Below the pieces are notes generated by a model. The model did no database searches. It was not told the origin of the DNA and saw only the letters and a program-made list of their open reading frames with translations. A stretch of DNA of 64,000 bases from Vanilla planifolia (taxonomy: Eukaryota > Streptophyta > Magnoliopsida > Asparagales > Orchidaceae): contig JAIUJO010000191.1 of NCBI GenBank assembly GCA_023846275.1, positions 822,501 to 886,500 of the forward strand, written 5' to 3'. Made by a program: the position numbers and the translations under genes. This document shows, piece after piece, positions 12,501-26,630 of the stretch; position 1 is the first letter of the stretch; every line of letters starts with the position of its first letter.

Positions 12501-15500
12501 TCATAAAAGGTATAACATCCCCTCTTCTGGAAAGTCAACAATAGATTTATGCCTATAGCATTAGCAATCATCATTATGGATATCCAAATGTTTCTTTCTC
12601 ATGCCTTTTGAGGCTAAGAAGACCACTAATGAACTTACCCTTAATTCCAAGGTTCATCTTAGCTAAAACTTAATGAGAACTTTGTAGCCCTTAGGCTAAG
12701 TCATAGCTCCTCTTCTAAGGTTATAACTGAGCCATATCTGAACCCAATTATAATTTGTGGATAAAAACAAGAGCCTATCCAAACCAAAGGCGAAGCACTA
12801 GTGTTCCTCAAATATTTTTTTTATGTGTTTCAAAAGTTTAAACTAAATCCTAAATATAATTATGGAAAAAATGCAAAACTACCCAACCATAATCATCCTT
12901 TACCAGAGACGTACTCAACCCAAAACCTATATTTTTATGGATACCTATGGCCATCTTCACTTTGAATGCTAATATAATGACTCTTTAGTAGCCATAAATT
13001 TCTTTTAATTCAAAGCTAAATGTAATCATGCCCAAAAACTTAAGCCTTGTTTGATTTTTTTTAAAAAAAATCTAAACTTCTCTAATCAATAATCATGCAT
13101 CACCATGTTTATCTTCTATCTTACCAACCTTACCCTAATCTTAACTCCTAATAATTTCTTGTGGTCAAAGTCAACGTTCACTTACTTGGCCTACCCAAGA
13201 ACTTCATAAATCCTTATTTTTCTTCTAAGGCCTAAATTTGAGAATCCTATTTTTTTAACCTAGAAAATAAGGAGCTACCAACAATCGTAAAAGCCATTAA
13301 GGTTCTTATAAGGACTCAACTATGATTTATGAATGCTAACCTGAATTATTTAACTTTCTACCCTCAATTACTACAATTTTATGACCAAAATAAAGAAAAC
13401 AACTCAAACCATCAACAATAATCCTCACTCACTTCATGTTGGTTAGCTTTCATTTTTCCTCAATATTCCATAGTAATTTAACTATGCACAAGCCCTTCCT
13501 GCTAAGATTTTTCATACAATCAACAAAACTACACACTATGAACTCCTAATAAGAAGCATCTATTTGTACCTACTGTACATCTTAGATCTCAAGAAGAATA
13601 TGCAACTAGTTTCGATTAATTTCTATGCCAAGCAAAATTCTTAAGACTATTTAGCAACACTAAACTAGTTAGTGACTCCCAGAGCCAAATGGAATTACTT
13701 TTTCAAATGAGAAGTCATTATTGCATCTTTATAAAAATTAATCATTTGTTATAGTTGATGTTTTTAAACAATCTACTTGGTATACAAATCAGCTATCTTT
13801 TCATCTAAATATGTACTTGTAATTGTAACAATGTGATTCCATTTAGTTAGTCATCCAAAATCACTGATATGTATTGTTAGTCTAAGATGAAATCCATTAT
13901 GTTCCCATTAAACCTCCAACCTAATATTGCAAGATTTTAAGTACATTTTACAACTTCTATTGTTTTACTTTCAATACCTTGCATATTATGTAGTTCCAAA
14001 CTTATTGACTTCCATTCTTCATTAAACCACTTCATAAAAATATGGTTTTGAGCTTCCTAAACATGTTGGTCTATCATGGATGAGTAGATAAGTTAATTCC
14101 ATGAGCTTCCCTTTAATAATCTCTCTTTGAACTTCTACTATTATGGAACACATAACTTACAAAGATTTGTTAACATATGACCCATCAAGGCAAAATCCAT
14201 TAACTCATTATGTTTTAACTTGAAGCTTAGGGTCCCATCAATAAATTATCCTTATCTAATCAAATTAGTTAAAATGGATGCTAATTGGGTTGAGTTGAGC
14301 AGTCAAAGTGTGTGCAGCAAACTAAGCTTGAACATTACTAATATTCATCACAACGTCTCCCAATAATCTTTCCATAGGTAAGATTTGATTGTTGTGCTCC
14401 TAATCAGAGTTAATCACTTAAGTTATCTTATGCTTGAAATATTTTTTATCAAGATGATTATCCTTAGTGAGTTCCAAGTATTGCCAATACCTCAAGTAAA
14501 ACTCACTTTGAGAGAAGAAATATTTTAGGCTTTTGTAATTAGTTAAAAGCATTCTTACACAATATAAAAGTAATACAACCATTAACTGAGAGAAAACACC
14601 ATTTCCATAAACTCAAAGTCAATCATTAAGTAGTTAGACTCTTGTTCATGCAAGCGTTGAGATGCATAAGCTTCCACTCAATAGCACTACACAAGAATTA
14701 CTCCTAAAGAAGTGAGTTATACAATATTGGAACCTTTGTTGGGCCTCTCATGTAATAAAGATTATAGCTATACCCAACCAAGGAATTGTTCACAAAAGCT
14801 TTGCACACATCATTTTCTCGAAGTGAAAATTATGCCATACCCTAGTTAGTTAATAATAGGTGTTGTAGTTCTAGACAAATTTCACATAACAATTATTGCA
14901 ATAATCCATAAAACCTTAGAGCTATGGTTAAATAAAACTATAGTAGCTCTTTACCACAAAGTGATAATTCAAATCTTGATGGGATACATTGAAGTATTTA
15001 TCACTAAGAATGTGACTAAGGAATACTTCTTGATCCTATGAAAATGTTAGGAAAAATTTTTGCTTCTTATATACTGCAAGATTCATCAAATAAGATAGAT
15101 AAAATTATCCAAAAAATTTTTGAAGGTGCTGATCATAAGATCCAAAAGTACAATAAGTGAATTAGACTATGTAAAAGGAAACCTCTTGTATTAAAAATGT
15201 TTGTTTCTAATTTTTAATGTATTCTATTTTGTAATTTCCTCTAAAGTTTGGAACTCATGGTATCATGATTGAGTATCAATTTTAATAAAGGCTTTAGAAA
15301 AAAAACTTTGATCTAACAAATCAATAATTCTGGCTTGTTTGTTTTTAAAGAGCTCAGTGGTCCAAAAACTATTATTAACAAAAACTAGAAGGGCTTTAAT
15401 TGGAGAAAAACTATACATAATCATGATTTCATTGGCAAAATCTTATCGTTGAATATTTATTCTTATATTTCTACAAGTGCAATTTAATTGATTTACAAAT

Positions 15501-17000
15501 CAGTTGAGGTAGCTCTTAGTTATAGGATAGTGAAATATTTAATTTAAGGCTCGACCAAAACACCTACCAAATAATTTAAGAAAACTACTACAATGTTTCA
15601 TTAAATTAGAGTGTCTAAAAAGGTTAAGGTCCCTAATTACCTTTACTTTAGAACACTAAATAACCACCTTCTACAAGGTTTTTTAATTGATGCCCTTAAT
15701 TATCTTAGCCTCAAAGCCCTAGCCCTAATTGATAATATCTACATAAACTATAAAGGCAACTATAAGCTCAACATTAAAAAGAAGTTTTACCACAATTGGT
15801 GGCAACAATAAGCTTTAATCATTTGCAATACTATCTTAAGAAAGCACAAAAAAAGAATGTCATGCTTTAGTATAAAAAAAGATTGTAAAAATAACTCCAC
15901 TATTAAATCATACTAATGATATCATCTAAAGGTCTTTTATCTTACTATCAAGAATGTGCATAGATTTCTAGTTGCCACCCATAAACATCTCTTACCCATC
16001 CAAAGCTCTAAATGGTTTTCTACTCTTCTAGGAAAAAGGACAACTCATCCAGGCAAATCTTCACCATAGAGAATAACCATTCTCACTATCATAGCACTAC
16101 ACCCTTAAACCTAATCCCTAGACTTTTATATCTAGTGCTCTCAAATTGGTTATGTAAGAGTTGAGGCATATGAGTGGTGATGGTCAAAACGTTAGCAATG
16201 AACTTTGTTGATCTTCTTAATCAATTTTGGTGTAAAATTTTTTGATTTTCCTAGTTGCTTTGAGAGAATCTACATGGTGTAATACCTACTCATGTAACTT
16301 AGAGAAGTCCACTAAGTTTCAATATAGAGTAAACTGAGAAGCAATAGTTGGTTCGCTAAGTCTTTTCATGAAAAGTTCACATTGACTTTTATTATAAGTT
16401 GAAAAGATAGAAGAGTAACATATTAAATTTGAAATCTTAGGGGCATAGTCAACAATAATTTTCAACATTCAATTAAGATGAGTGAACAAATCATAATCTA
16501 GGTATTGGGCATCATATGTACATAGTACTTTCTAAATAAAATCACAAACTTGATCCATGGAACCTCAGCAATTAGGTATCCAAAAACATTGTTTAAGGCA
16601 TAGGTTTTGACCATGTAAGTGACTTTCTTTCTAGAAAAAACTCAAAAAGGGAAAGTTTGCTCATAGCTTGGCACCCCATGGCATCAACCTTTTCCAAAAA
16701 ATCAATTAAATCATATTCCATAGCTAGTTTTCTTGTGCCAACAAAGTTTTATGTACTTAAATGTATGAATGCCTCCAAAACTAGCCCCACTTGAGCATCT
16801 TACTGCATTTGGGGTGTAGCAGCCTTAATTGGTACTAAAATCTTTGGCTCTCCTTGAACATGATCATTGCATATTGAGCCTCGATCATCTTTATCATAGA
16901 TATAACACACCGTTATTACAAAGGCAATGTTGATGAAACACATGAAAGTTATAGCGAACTTATGTAATATAATGACTTATATTTGTTATGCAAGCACCTC
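12500..17000 (-). mobile_element. Second decayed Ty3/gypsy LTR retrotransposon
   Basis: On the minus strand 15,230-15,420 resembles the gypsy reverse transcriptase core (IIDLLDQ-like, then an F-K-ID-QS-YH-like block). 14,830-14,910 resembles the following RGF...YVKFV..Y block, and 14,640-14,760 resembles the RNase H YEKEL area. 16,200-16,700 resembles gag, with a LTW-like helix. The order along the minus strand matches gypsy, and the layout parallels the element at 1.5-5 kb, with which it shares local similarity (around 14,570-14,660 versus 2,975-3,050). The left part, 12,500-14,500, would hold integrase and LTR but is not individually recognisable. Broken many times. Ends not found. Confidence 0.6.
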
Positions 17001-18020
17001 ATAAATTTCTTTGGTTGTTCTCTTTCTATAAGTTAAAACAAAAATGCATATTTTTAATTCTTATTTGATAAGAGTAAAAAGAAAATGGTAAGATGAATGA
17101 ACAAGTTGTTTAATATCAGAGGCAGACTTAGTCTTATGAAGATTGGTCTTTTCTCAATACCTATTTTCTATAGCGAGAGCTAATCTCCATCTTAACACCA
17201 TAAATAGAGTTAAGAAAATAACTAATTATTCCCTTTGTAGTGAACAAAGAATTTGCATATTCAAATGAACTAATTGGGAAAACATTAGCCAAGCAACAAA
17301 AGAAATTGAATTGGTGCCAAATTTGCATGAACTAGTAACGTCTATGTTCTCAACAAACCACAATGTGATATTAAATTTAGTTAAAGCATTATAGTCAACT
17401 TACATGAAAGCAAAGAATATGATGTTAGGAATCAAATTTAACATTTCTCATTGTAGGAAATACTTGGAAAGAAAAACAAAGAGATGGTCATAAATCATAA
17501 GAAATTTTCTAATCCAAAAAACCAACATAATGACACTCATCTTGAATGGAAATTTCAACAATTAATTATGTTGGGAAGCAATCAAAAGAAAAGGCCTGAT
17601 TATGAAAAAAAGGTCAAATATCTTGAATACATGTCTACTGAATATCTACGTTTTGTTTTGAAAAATATTAATAAGATTATTATCGTTTCTAGAGTAATTA
17701 AGGAAACTCAACTTTTTGAAGCCTTAAAAGTTCTAAGACTTCCAAAAGACTCAACAGAGCATGCCTTTTGAGCAATGAAAAAGCAAGTAAATCATGGTTT
17801 GTCTTGGCTTGTAGTTTGTGAAGTTAAATGAGTGTGCACAACTCCAATATACTAGCTTTTGTGTGTTAAACAATCACACTTACTTTTCTTAGCTCAGCCT
17901 TGCTAGGGTTTTTATCAGACAAAATGAAACATACACTTTTGCATATGTTGGGCTACCCACTAACTTACAAAAAGAAAATACATCAAAAAACTAAACTTTT
18001 GATAAAATAATACAACGATT
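17000..18020. other. Unassigned, includes a 95-codon open frame
   Basis: An open frame at 17,484-17,771 (plus) encodes a Lys-rich, mostly hydrophilic 95-residue peptide ending LEALKVLRLPKD-like. I recognise no domain. The surrounding sequence shows no start context, second exon or terminator that would argue for a gene. At 17,112-17,124 the plus strand reads aatatcagaggca, loosely like a Met-tRNA primer-binding site, but no LTR was seen to its left. Most likely part of an old element. Confidence 0.35.
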
Positions 18021-18720
18021 CCTATGCCTGTTCTAGATTAAATAATGAATACATTTTCACAGTGTTTTGGATTACAACTCTCTTATAAAATTTATCCTAT
18101 TTTTTCATATTTTTCTTTTTGAATTTGTTAGATTATTAAAAAACTTTAATTCTACTCTCAGTTGGTCTTTACAACACTTTGATTTTGTTATATTACTTTT
18201 TTTTTCAAATTATCTCATTTCAACCTTATTATATATTTACTTGATATTAGAATAACAATTTATTAATATTTGTGCTTATTTCTTTCGTAATTCATAGTAT
18301 TTTAAAATATGGTCTAAATCGAGATGAAGTAAGCATCATTCCACTCATACTTAAGAGCTCTATTAATTAAATATTATTATTTATAAATATAAATATTTTA
18401 TTTTCTAGAGCAATGGTAAGGTTAATGTGTTATTTTGATTTATGCAATATTTGACAATTGAGAACGATTCACTCGATCTCCTTAGCATCTTGGAATGTCA
18501 CTTTTCAATGCTATTTATCTCATTTATTCATCTTTTTGAGTTTGATTATGTTACATTAATATGTAACTCCAATTCTCTTATTATGTGATCTTTATATTAC
18601 TTTTATTTAGTTATATTTACATGAATTTATGAACTTTGAAAATTAATATATATTTACTTCATAATGCATTATTGAAATCCGTCTATAATAGAACGAGTAA
18701 TAAAATAATAAATTCTCAAA
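18020..18720 (-). repeat. Two units of the ~415-bp tandem repeat (minus orientation)
   Basis: Two landmarks of the 415-bp family are seen in reverse orientation: 18,062 (gtgttttggattacaactct) and 18,486 (gcatcttggaatgtcacttt), 424 bp apart. Each is followed by a T-rich ttatct-like stretch, as in the arrays at 38-45 kb and 61-64 kb. A gattcactcgatctcctta block just before the second landmark matches the reverse complement of the atcaagtgtaacatcc block in the large array. The units are degenerate, and no third unit is apparent on either side. Confidence 0.65.
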
Positions 18721-21700
18721 CTTCCTTTGTCTTTTAATAAATATCTTTGTTTTACTCATTAATGCTTGTCATAAAGTTCCATGAATTCATCTATCATTTT
18801 AACCTATATGAATGTTATCTCTCAAATTTAGCACCAAGATGAATTCCTTTCAATTCAATCTTTAGAAATCATAACTTAATACAAAAAAGTTAAATACTTT
18901 TAGTTTTTTAGCTATCTTATAAAGAATATTAAATAATTTATCCTGAAATAAAGGACCACACACTTATGCAAGTGAGTCGCATCTAAACTCACAAGGAAAG
19001 GTTTGTGTTCATCTATCCTAATTTTAAAGACATGCCAATGCCGTTATCTAAGATACATATTTAAGAGCTAAAAATATCTGAGGTTTAGGTGTGCTAGTGT
19101 GGAATTTAGGTACTTTTATAGAAGAATTTCTCAAACATGTTACTTCAGAAATCCATCCATATTTATCTTGCTTTTATTAGTTGGATTTTCTAATAGCTTT
19201 ATCTTATGTAATATGTCCATGCAAATCAAAAAAAATACATACAACTGGGGATTTAGCATGAAAATATAAAGTATGCATATTACAAATATTTCTTGCCACA
19301 TAGTCATATGATGAACCATGTTTGTGCAATTGTGGAATATATAACTTCTATTATCATTTGCTTGTACATACGAACATTTTAATATATTTTTTTTTTATGA
19401 ATGATATGTTACATTTCAATCTGCATTCACAATACTATTGTTTCAATTCATATGAGTAAACAAAGGAACATGAAATGGTACATATCAAAGAGGATAAGCA
19501 AAAGAAGTAAAACCATATGAAGATATACTAGTAAACTTTTCTTTTAAATCATTTAACACCTTTTCTAACAAAGCAAATATTTTGTTCCTTCTCTTTTAAA
19601 ATAGAATTCTCCTATGTCAAAGAAATATGTTTATATATATATGTATGTATTATTAAACATTACTAAATGTGCATAATATGAGTTCATTATGATAATTGTG
19701 TGTTATTTATTTTACATTAAAATTTTACATAGTTTCACTTTTTGGATAAAATATTATTCATATTTTATACAAACTATAATTTTTCTAAATGTTTAACTTT
19801 ATTAGTTATTTTATAAGTTATTATTTTACTAATAATTTCTAATTTCATTTATATTTTTCATTAATTTTTAATTCCTATTGTCAACATTTCTTTTTCTTTT
19901 TAAAGTAACTTTTCATACCCTTACACTACATAAATAGTGTTTTTTGGCAAATAAAAAATATATGTTTTATGGAATAATTTCTTAAGTTAAATATCATAAT
20001 TGAGGTATTATTTTAACAATCTTCTTTCTTTTTTATTATTTTAAGCTTTTTGTCCATGTTATTTTGTGCTTAACAGAGAGCTTAATATGTAAATTTTTTA
20101 ATTGCAACAAAATCTTAGTCATTAAAATTTGAAACATTTAAATTTATTAAAAATTAATTTTTTTGGAAGCATATTGCCTGCTATTTTTTGATTACACAAT
20201 CAATCTAAGAGTATAATGCATATAATCAATAACACTTTGAATGTGTTTTTGAAAAATACAACCACTATGAATGGCTTTTTTTAATTTTTAAATTTATTAC
20301 CAATCGAAAATTTTTTTTTCCATGTTTTAGTTTTATTATTTGCATTAAATTATTTAAATAATTCATATTTTTTATATTTAACATTTCTTTGGTAAAATAT
20401 TTTTTACATTTGTATATTATGAAAATAAGATTATGTAAAACACCTTCACAGATAAATCTTTTTAAATAGTATTTCAAAATTCTACTTTTATAATTTTTAT
20501 TTACCTTTAAATTTACATTGCATATCTTGCTTTAGTGTAATATTGAGGAAACATTTCTTTATATATGTGGAATATATTTTGTTTTATTAAAAGCTTCAAA
20601 AAATTACTTATTTCTTTTCTCCTTTTTATAATTATTTTTAATAATTTTGTTTTTTAAAAATTTTTATTGAAATAGAATATAAAACATCAAAACTAATTGA
20701 AGTCCTTGTGAATGATTGCTCAAAAACTTATTTTTAGAGTTAAACAATACCACAAAAATATAGAAAATTAAAATAATAACTTAATTTAAGTTCTTTAAAA
20801 ATTTAAACAATTCGAAGTTTTGCACATTTTAACTTTGAACTTAATTTTTAAAAAATTTTGTGTTAGCAAAATTTGAATTGCAAAAATACTACAATGAACG
20901 AAATAGTCAATTGAAAAATAAATATTTTTACAAAATATTTAAACTCATAAAAATGTTAAATGAACAAGTGTTACATTTAAAAAAAATAAAAATTAACCAT
21001 AAATGAGAATTTGCAAAATATTTAATGTATATTTAAATAACACTAAAAAAGTATATAATACATTTAAATATGGTGAATAATCCATTTTCAAAATTTGATA
21101 TTGTTAAAATATTTGGAATAATTGGTATAGATTTATGTATTCTTAATAAAATCATTCTTTCTATGCAAAGTATGAAATAAAGCAACATTACTTAAAATTT
21201 TTAATTTTAATTGATATTTTCATGTTTCCAAATATTTACATAATTGGATAATTTATATTTTGTATATTTACTATCTTATCGAACAAATAAATTTCTACAA
21301 TAATACCATATGTAATTAAAGTTTTTATAAAAGCTTCTGATATATCATATTTATATACATATACTCATACTCATGTGGTATTTTTCAAATATTTTCAAAT
21401 TCTATTCATTTTTTTGACAAAATTTATTTTTAATAATAATAAAAAATTAGTTAAAATTGAGTTTTTTCAAATTATTTACTAAAAACTATATTTTGCAATA
21501 GAAATGAGGAAAGATATGGTCCACAATTTATAAAAAAAATTGTTTTTGTTGTAAGACCTTTTCAAACAAATGCAACAATGACAACTATTATGTGAAATTG
21601 AGTTATAAATTGATTTAAATAGCCAAGAGTTTTTCATAGTTTAGAAATTTACACGATTGTATAGTGAATGCATATTTTAGCTATATAGCCTTAGGAACAA

Positions 21701-23760
21701 TCCACAAAAAATACCAAAAATAAAACTAAAAATAAATATTATTGAAAAATATTTAAATTAATTAAAATTTGATAGTAATCTCAATAAAAAGTAACTTTAG
21801 GAAAAATGTCAAATATTTGAAGTAAAGATTGAAAATTTTTTATGCAAAAAAAGACAAATTAACATGGATGATATTGCTTAAAATAACTGTTTCATACCTA
21901 AGTCATATAAAAGAATTTAATAACCTATTTTGAATAAAGTGGATAAAATATTTTAACCCAAATTGTAATCTTTTTAATAAAATCTAGAAAGACAAATGAG
22001 ACAAAAACAAAAATATTTTGAAGGAATTAACAATATTTCATTTTTATTAAGATCTATACTTTTTTTAAGCATCCATGTTTTTTTTTATAATATCAAGTTT
22101 TAACATTGAATTTTTCATATTTCTTATGATTTTTATTTAAAAAAATACATTTTCACTAATGGTTGAATAATTTATGCTTTTGTTAAGATAAAATATACTA
22201 TACTTCAAATAATTGAATGTTTAGTTTTTTAATCTAATAATTTCATTAAATCTAATAATTATTGCAGTTTTAGTAAAAGAAAAATATTTTTTTTTCTATA
22301 TATCAATTCCATTCTTTCGGACTTCTAAAATACCTATCATTGATATATTTTTTACACTTCTATATTTGAATTGATTTCTCTTAAAAAAATTACTTTCATT
22401 TCTTTTAGGAGTTCCTAAGTTATTTTTCATCCCATTTTTTTTAAAATTTGAAAGTTCTTATTGTTTAATAAAATTTTTATTTGATAAACTTTTTTATGGC
22501 AAATTTTAGTTTCAAATGTTTATGTTTTTTTTTAAATTTTGGTCATAGCACAATGTTCAAATATCTGTATTTTTTATTTGCTTTGGGCTTACAAAAATGT
22601 TACATTAAATGACTTGTTTTCTATCTTTAGTGCATCGTTATTTTTTGACAATAAGGATATTTTTAACCCAAGTATTGAACATATCATTTAAATGTTCAAA
22701 AGTGAGATTACAATCATGCTCATAATTTTTTAATTATTCGAAAGTTTTTATTCTTTTATTAATATAATTATCACAAATTATTTTTCTAAGAATAAGTTTT
22801 CACGAAGTATATAAAAACTTTAAATTATTTAGATGTTTTGCTCTCTCAATAATTTTTTTTCATATTTGCACAATATTTTCAATGACTTGTTATCGATGAA
22901 AACAATAACAAAAAACTTTATAATATGTCAAGCATGTGTGCTTTAACAACTTTATAGTAAGTCTTAATTTTTACTTAAACTTACAAATTTACAACGTATT
23001 TTTTGAGAATAAATATTTTACTTTTTATTAAAATTGTTAAACTTTAATTATTTTCAGTATATTTGTCATTCATTATTGACATGATTTTCGCAACTTTTTT
23101 ACTATTAAATTTTTCAAGCTTTTTAAGACATTATTTTTAAACATCTTATAATTTCTAAATCTATCTAACAAGTAAAGTGTGCCAAATTACTTAAAAAATA
23201 AGGATATTAAAATATGAAAATTAAGACAAAAATGAAATGTAGCACATGAGATGATTCTCATGACAACATTTCATTTAAATTAGAGTTTGTTTCAATTTTT
23301 TAGGAATTGTTAAAGGTAGAAGGAGTTAGTTTTCAAATGTCTAATGTATTATTATTAGTATGAGTAGAGCTAGATTAACTTCATCATTATTGGGCTTTTC
23401 CTAATTTTTATACCAGAGATGAACATAACTCATGGATCTTCTCTTGCCAATGACTAGAAAAATCTTTCCAGTATTTTATATTGTGATTATGGTAGATAGT
23501 AATTTATCTACATGAATAAGTCTAACAGCAAGTTGGCTAGGAATTTCATGAGTCTCGATAGAACAAAAATTGGAATTCTTAAACTTTTAGCTTTTAGAAT
23601 TTCTATTTTTAATAAGGAATATTATTCTTAGACACAAAGTAAATTTTCACTATTTGGTTTATTGGATGGGGGAATGTTGGTTAAATAGTCGAATCTATGG
23701 AGTAATAAAGTGTTATAAGAAAAATTAAATTTGGATTAGAACTCAAGCTACTTGAGCATT
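18720..23760. other. Extremely AT-rich 5-kb stretch
   Basis: Dominated by A and T runs (for example long T runs near 19,390, 20,310, 22,080 and 22,520) with very little G or C. I see no coding domain, tandem unit or terminal repeat. The open frame at 20,265-20,477 is a chance Lys/Ile/Asn-rich frame. AT-rich stretches of this kind can act as matrix-attachment regions or simply be very old decayed DNA. Nothing in the sequence distinguishes these. Confidence 0.6.
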
Positions 23761-23782
23761 TGAGTTTTTATAAGGTATCCCA

Positions 23783-24420
23783 ATGAATTTTAAAAAAATG
23801 TTAATTTCGTTATGTTTAGTGTGTTGTCTATGCAATTTTGTAGTAAAAAGACTTTTTACAATAACAATTCGTATTACTTTCTATTGGGTTAAATTTTATG
23901 AGAAATTCAAAATGAATAGAAATGACTTTGAGGCATGTATTATGGAAAATTATTGTATGCATAAGCTTGATGAAATATATAGTGATAAATATGACCAAAT
24001 GTATGTGTTTTTGCAAAGATATTATGAAGTTTTGATATATTACTATATGCAAAAGTTATTAGATTATACAGAGGATTATCATAAGAATCAGAATATAAAA
24101 TCATATGTTGATTGATGAGTTACTCATGTTGATGGCAACCCAAATAATTAAAATAAATGATGCACAAACAATCCATTTGGCTTTCAATATAACTACAAGA
24201 TGGATGAGTAGAATCTTTTTGTTAAATCATGCTATTTATAAGGATGTTTATTTGCATGAATTTAATTGTGAGCATTTAGTTCTATACGATCATGGATAAA
24301 GGTGGTAATACAAGTACTACATGATTATACAATGAATAAGCTACGGAAATATATGTAACTTAATTGTGCTTTATGTGAAATAAATAATTTAAAATGCCAT
24401 TAGAAATTGGTATAGTGAAC
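23783..24420 (+). pseudogene. Possible cullin-like gene fragment (N-terminal half)
   Basis: Two adjacent open frames (23,783-24,115 and 24,105-24,299) give a peptide set that resembles the first cullin repeats. Around 23,930-24,060 there is a YCMHK...YSDKYDQMY...QRYYEVLI pattern, comparable to YNMCTQK...LYDKYREAFEEYI of CUL1. Around 24,190-24,295 there is RWMSRIF...YLHEFNCEHLVLYDHG, comparable to RWLSRFF...[20 protein letters not shown]. In another frame from about 24,297 a KVVIQVLHDY-like piece parallels KVKQAVIALV. Cullins are scaffolds of ubiquitin ligases. The copy has frame breaks and lacks the C-terminal RING-binding part, and no introns are evident, which would fit a truncated retro-copy. 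The match is by eye to remembered family sequence and could be coincidental. Confidence 0.4.
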
Positions 24421-25250
24421 CACATGATTGAAAGGTGCTACATAATTTTTAGCCAATGCCTAGAGTGCCACATGGTCTATTCCACATGTAAATAATGATG
24501 ATTTCAATAAGTTGAATTAAGAAAATTTTCTATCAAAGCTTATGAACAAAAATTTTCTTCTAGAAAAATGCATGCTCCAAAAATGTTAGCTATAAAAGAA
24601 CAAAAGTATTATATATCTTCATAAGAAGTATGAGGTTATATTCAATTCATTATGGCTCTTTTTGAGTTTCTCATCAGGAAGAGAATAAGTGGAATCTACT
24701 CAATAAATAGAGTATAATCAAGGAATAAAGGATGTATAGAAAAACTTTGGAAAAAGAAAAGGACAACTAATTATGTTAAAGTGGCTCTAAAAATTTGTTA
24801 AGACCCATAGTATAAAATTTGCAAAAGGTACCAATAAGGGACTAACAAAAGTAAATGTTGTTTAATAAGTAAGACACATAGCCATGCATTATCTAATGAA
24901 TACTAAAATAGAAAAGTTAAGCTAGCTTGTAAGTGATAGAATGTAAAATCTCTAGGTTTCTTTTATTGCAAATGTAAAAGTACACCATATGCCACATATG
25001 GTACTATAAAAGGGTAGAGTTCTTTAGCTCCATAGTTGACTATAATACACAGTATTTATTTTATCAAAAATAAAGAGGCTCCAACATCTCCTTATGTCAT
25101 CATAGGTATTATTTTTGTTTATACCGCTTACATATAATACAATTTTTTTACTCTAGTGCAACATGTTACTTCATATTACTTTATTTGATTAAACATTTGT
25201 CATTCCATTCAATTACAAAAAAAATAAATTTGTTTAAAAATATGTGCGTA
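24420..25250. other. Unassigned sequence
   Basis: No domain recognised. It may be the further decayed continuation of the fragment to its left, or flanking transposon sequence. Nothing resembling an RNA gene or terminal repeat is visible. Confidence 0.4.
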
Positions 25251-25439
25251 TAGCACAACCTATGCTTCGAACGATGTACATAGTTTGCCTTAGTGTAGTT
25301 GCAATCCTCAAACCTGATCTTCACACTCGTGGTGTCTTACTCCTAATGAACATTGCCTCTTCACCATATAGTCGCTTAGGAGATTTAAGAAAAATTTTCA
25401 CCCTAGAATAGATAACTTAATAAGATATATTAGTAGTTA

Positions 25440-26630
25440 AAAAAAGCTTGCAAGATCCTAATCCAGAATGTGCATGCCAACCACATAAAATCTACATGCC
25501 ACATATGCCAAATAAAATAACACAGTAATTGAATGCTAAATTTCAACTAATGTCTTACTCAATCCATGATAATAAAAAAACTAACATAATTTCTCTAACA
25601 AAAATACAATGTGGTATTTAAAGATCAGAAATATTATGGTAAGAAATATTTCTTCCAAAGGTTTCTACTAACAAATTACATTGCTAGCCCTCTTTCCCAT
25701 CACCACCACCACAACTGCATCCTGCTCTCCACTCTCATGCACACATTATCTCCATCTAAACTAGCAAGGATCGTGGATGTGCATGTAATAGTGGGGATTA
25801 TGGCAAATAAGTGAATATGGAATATCGAAAATATGTTACAAAGGTAGTTATCATAATGATATAACTAATTGGCATATAATGCAATATAATTATGAAGAAA
25901 TTTAAAAATTTTATAATGTCCCACAATGGATCACCTACCTACTAGATTGACCAAAGTATAAATTGCAACACATCCACCACATAGAAAAGAAATCCACGAT
26001 CCATTGGTATACCCATAAAATCAAGTGACATGACATAGTCTTTTTGAAGTACAACGACAAAATCTTACACATCAAAAAAGCTTATGAATATCTTAAATGA
26101 TGTAGCACATCCATATTTATTTTGGATGTCTTAACTAAATTGGAACTCCATAGTCATTTTTGTCTCTTACATTACAATCAATAGTTCTTAACTCTATAAT
26201 TCGTACATGATTCTTACTTAAACACTGTTATCTAAATATATTGTAACAATGTTATAAAATTGCTACTCAAAAAGGCCCATGATAATTCATTTTTGATTGC
26301 TCCATGTTACCATTTTCTTTTTCCATGGCTACCCAAAGCCAACTCAGGATTTGTCTTGAATCCAACATGGTCTCGGCAGGATAACATTTCCTACAACAAG
26401 TTTTAGGTCAACCAATATGGAATCTTATCATTGGTAAGTCTTAGTTATTAGTCTAATTAGGATATCCTGAATGTTATCAAAATATAAACCCACATTCATA
26501 AGAATTCTATGACTTACACAAAACCTAAAAAAGAATATCTAAGCTACGTAAGGTTTCCTTACACCCATAACTAGTTTATCTAACGTTATGTTTGCTTTAC
26601 CTCTATACCCTTCATAATTGTCTAATAAAT
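25440..26630 (-). mobile_element. LTR-like segment, copy 1 of a 1.1-kb direct repeat
   Basis: From about 25,510 to 26,626 this closely matches 31,490-32,597 in the same orientation. Shared blocks include gaatgctaaatttcaa/gaatactaaatttcaa, ggtatttaaagatcagaaat (both), ctctcatgcacacattatct/ctctcatgcatacattatct and cccataactagtttatctaa/cccataactggtttatctaa. No coding frame is conserved between the copies, which argues for LTR rather than gene. Weaker similarity to 5.2-6.7 kb, the putative LTR of a minus-strand gypsy element, suggests the same family and orientation. The sequence up to about 27,250 is similar in character, but the match to copy 2 stops at 26,630. Confidence 0.7.

Noticed and set aside
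25690-25720. Run of histidine codons (HHHHH) in the frame at 25,611-25,814
   Set aside because: Comes from a caccaccacc word inside the LTR-like repeat; copy 2 at 31.6 kb does not keep the frame, so no protein is implied.
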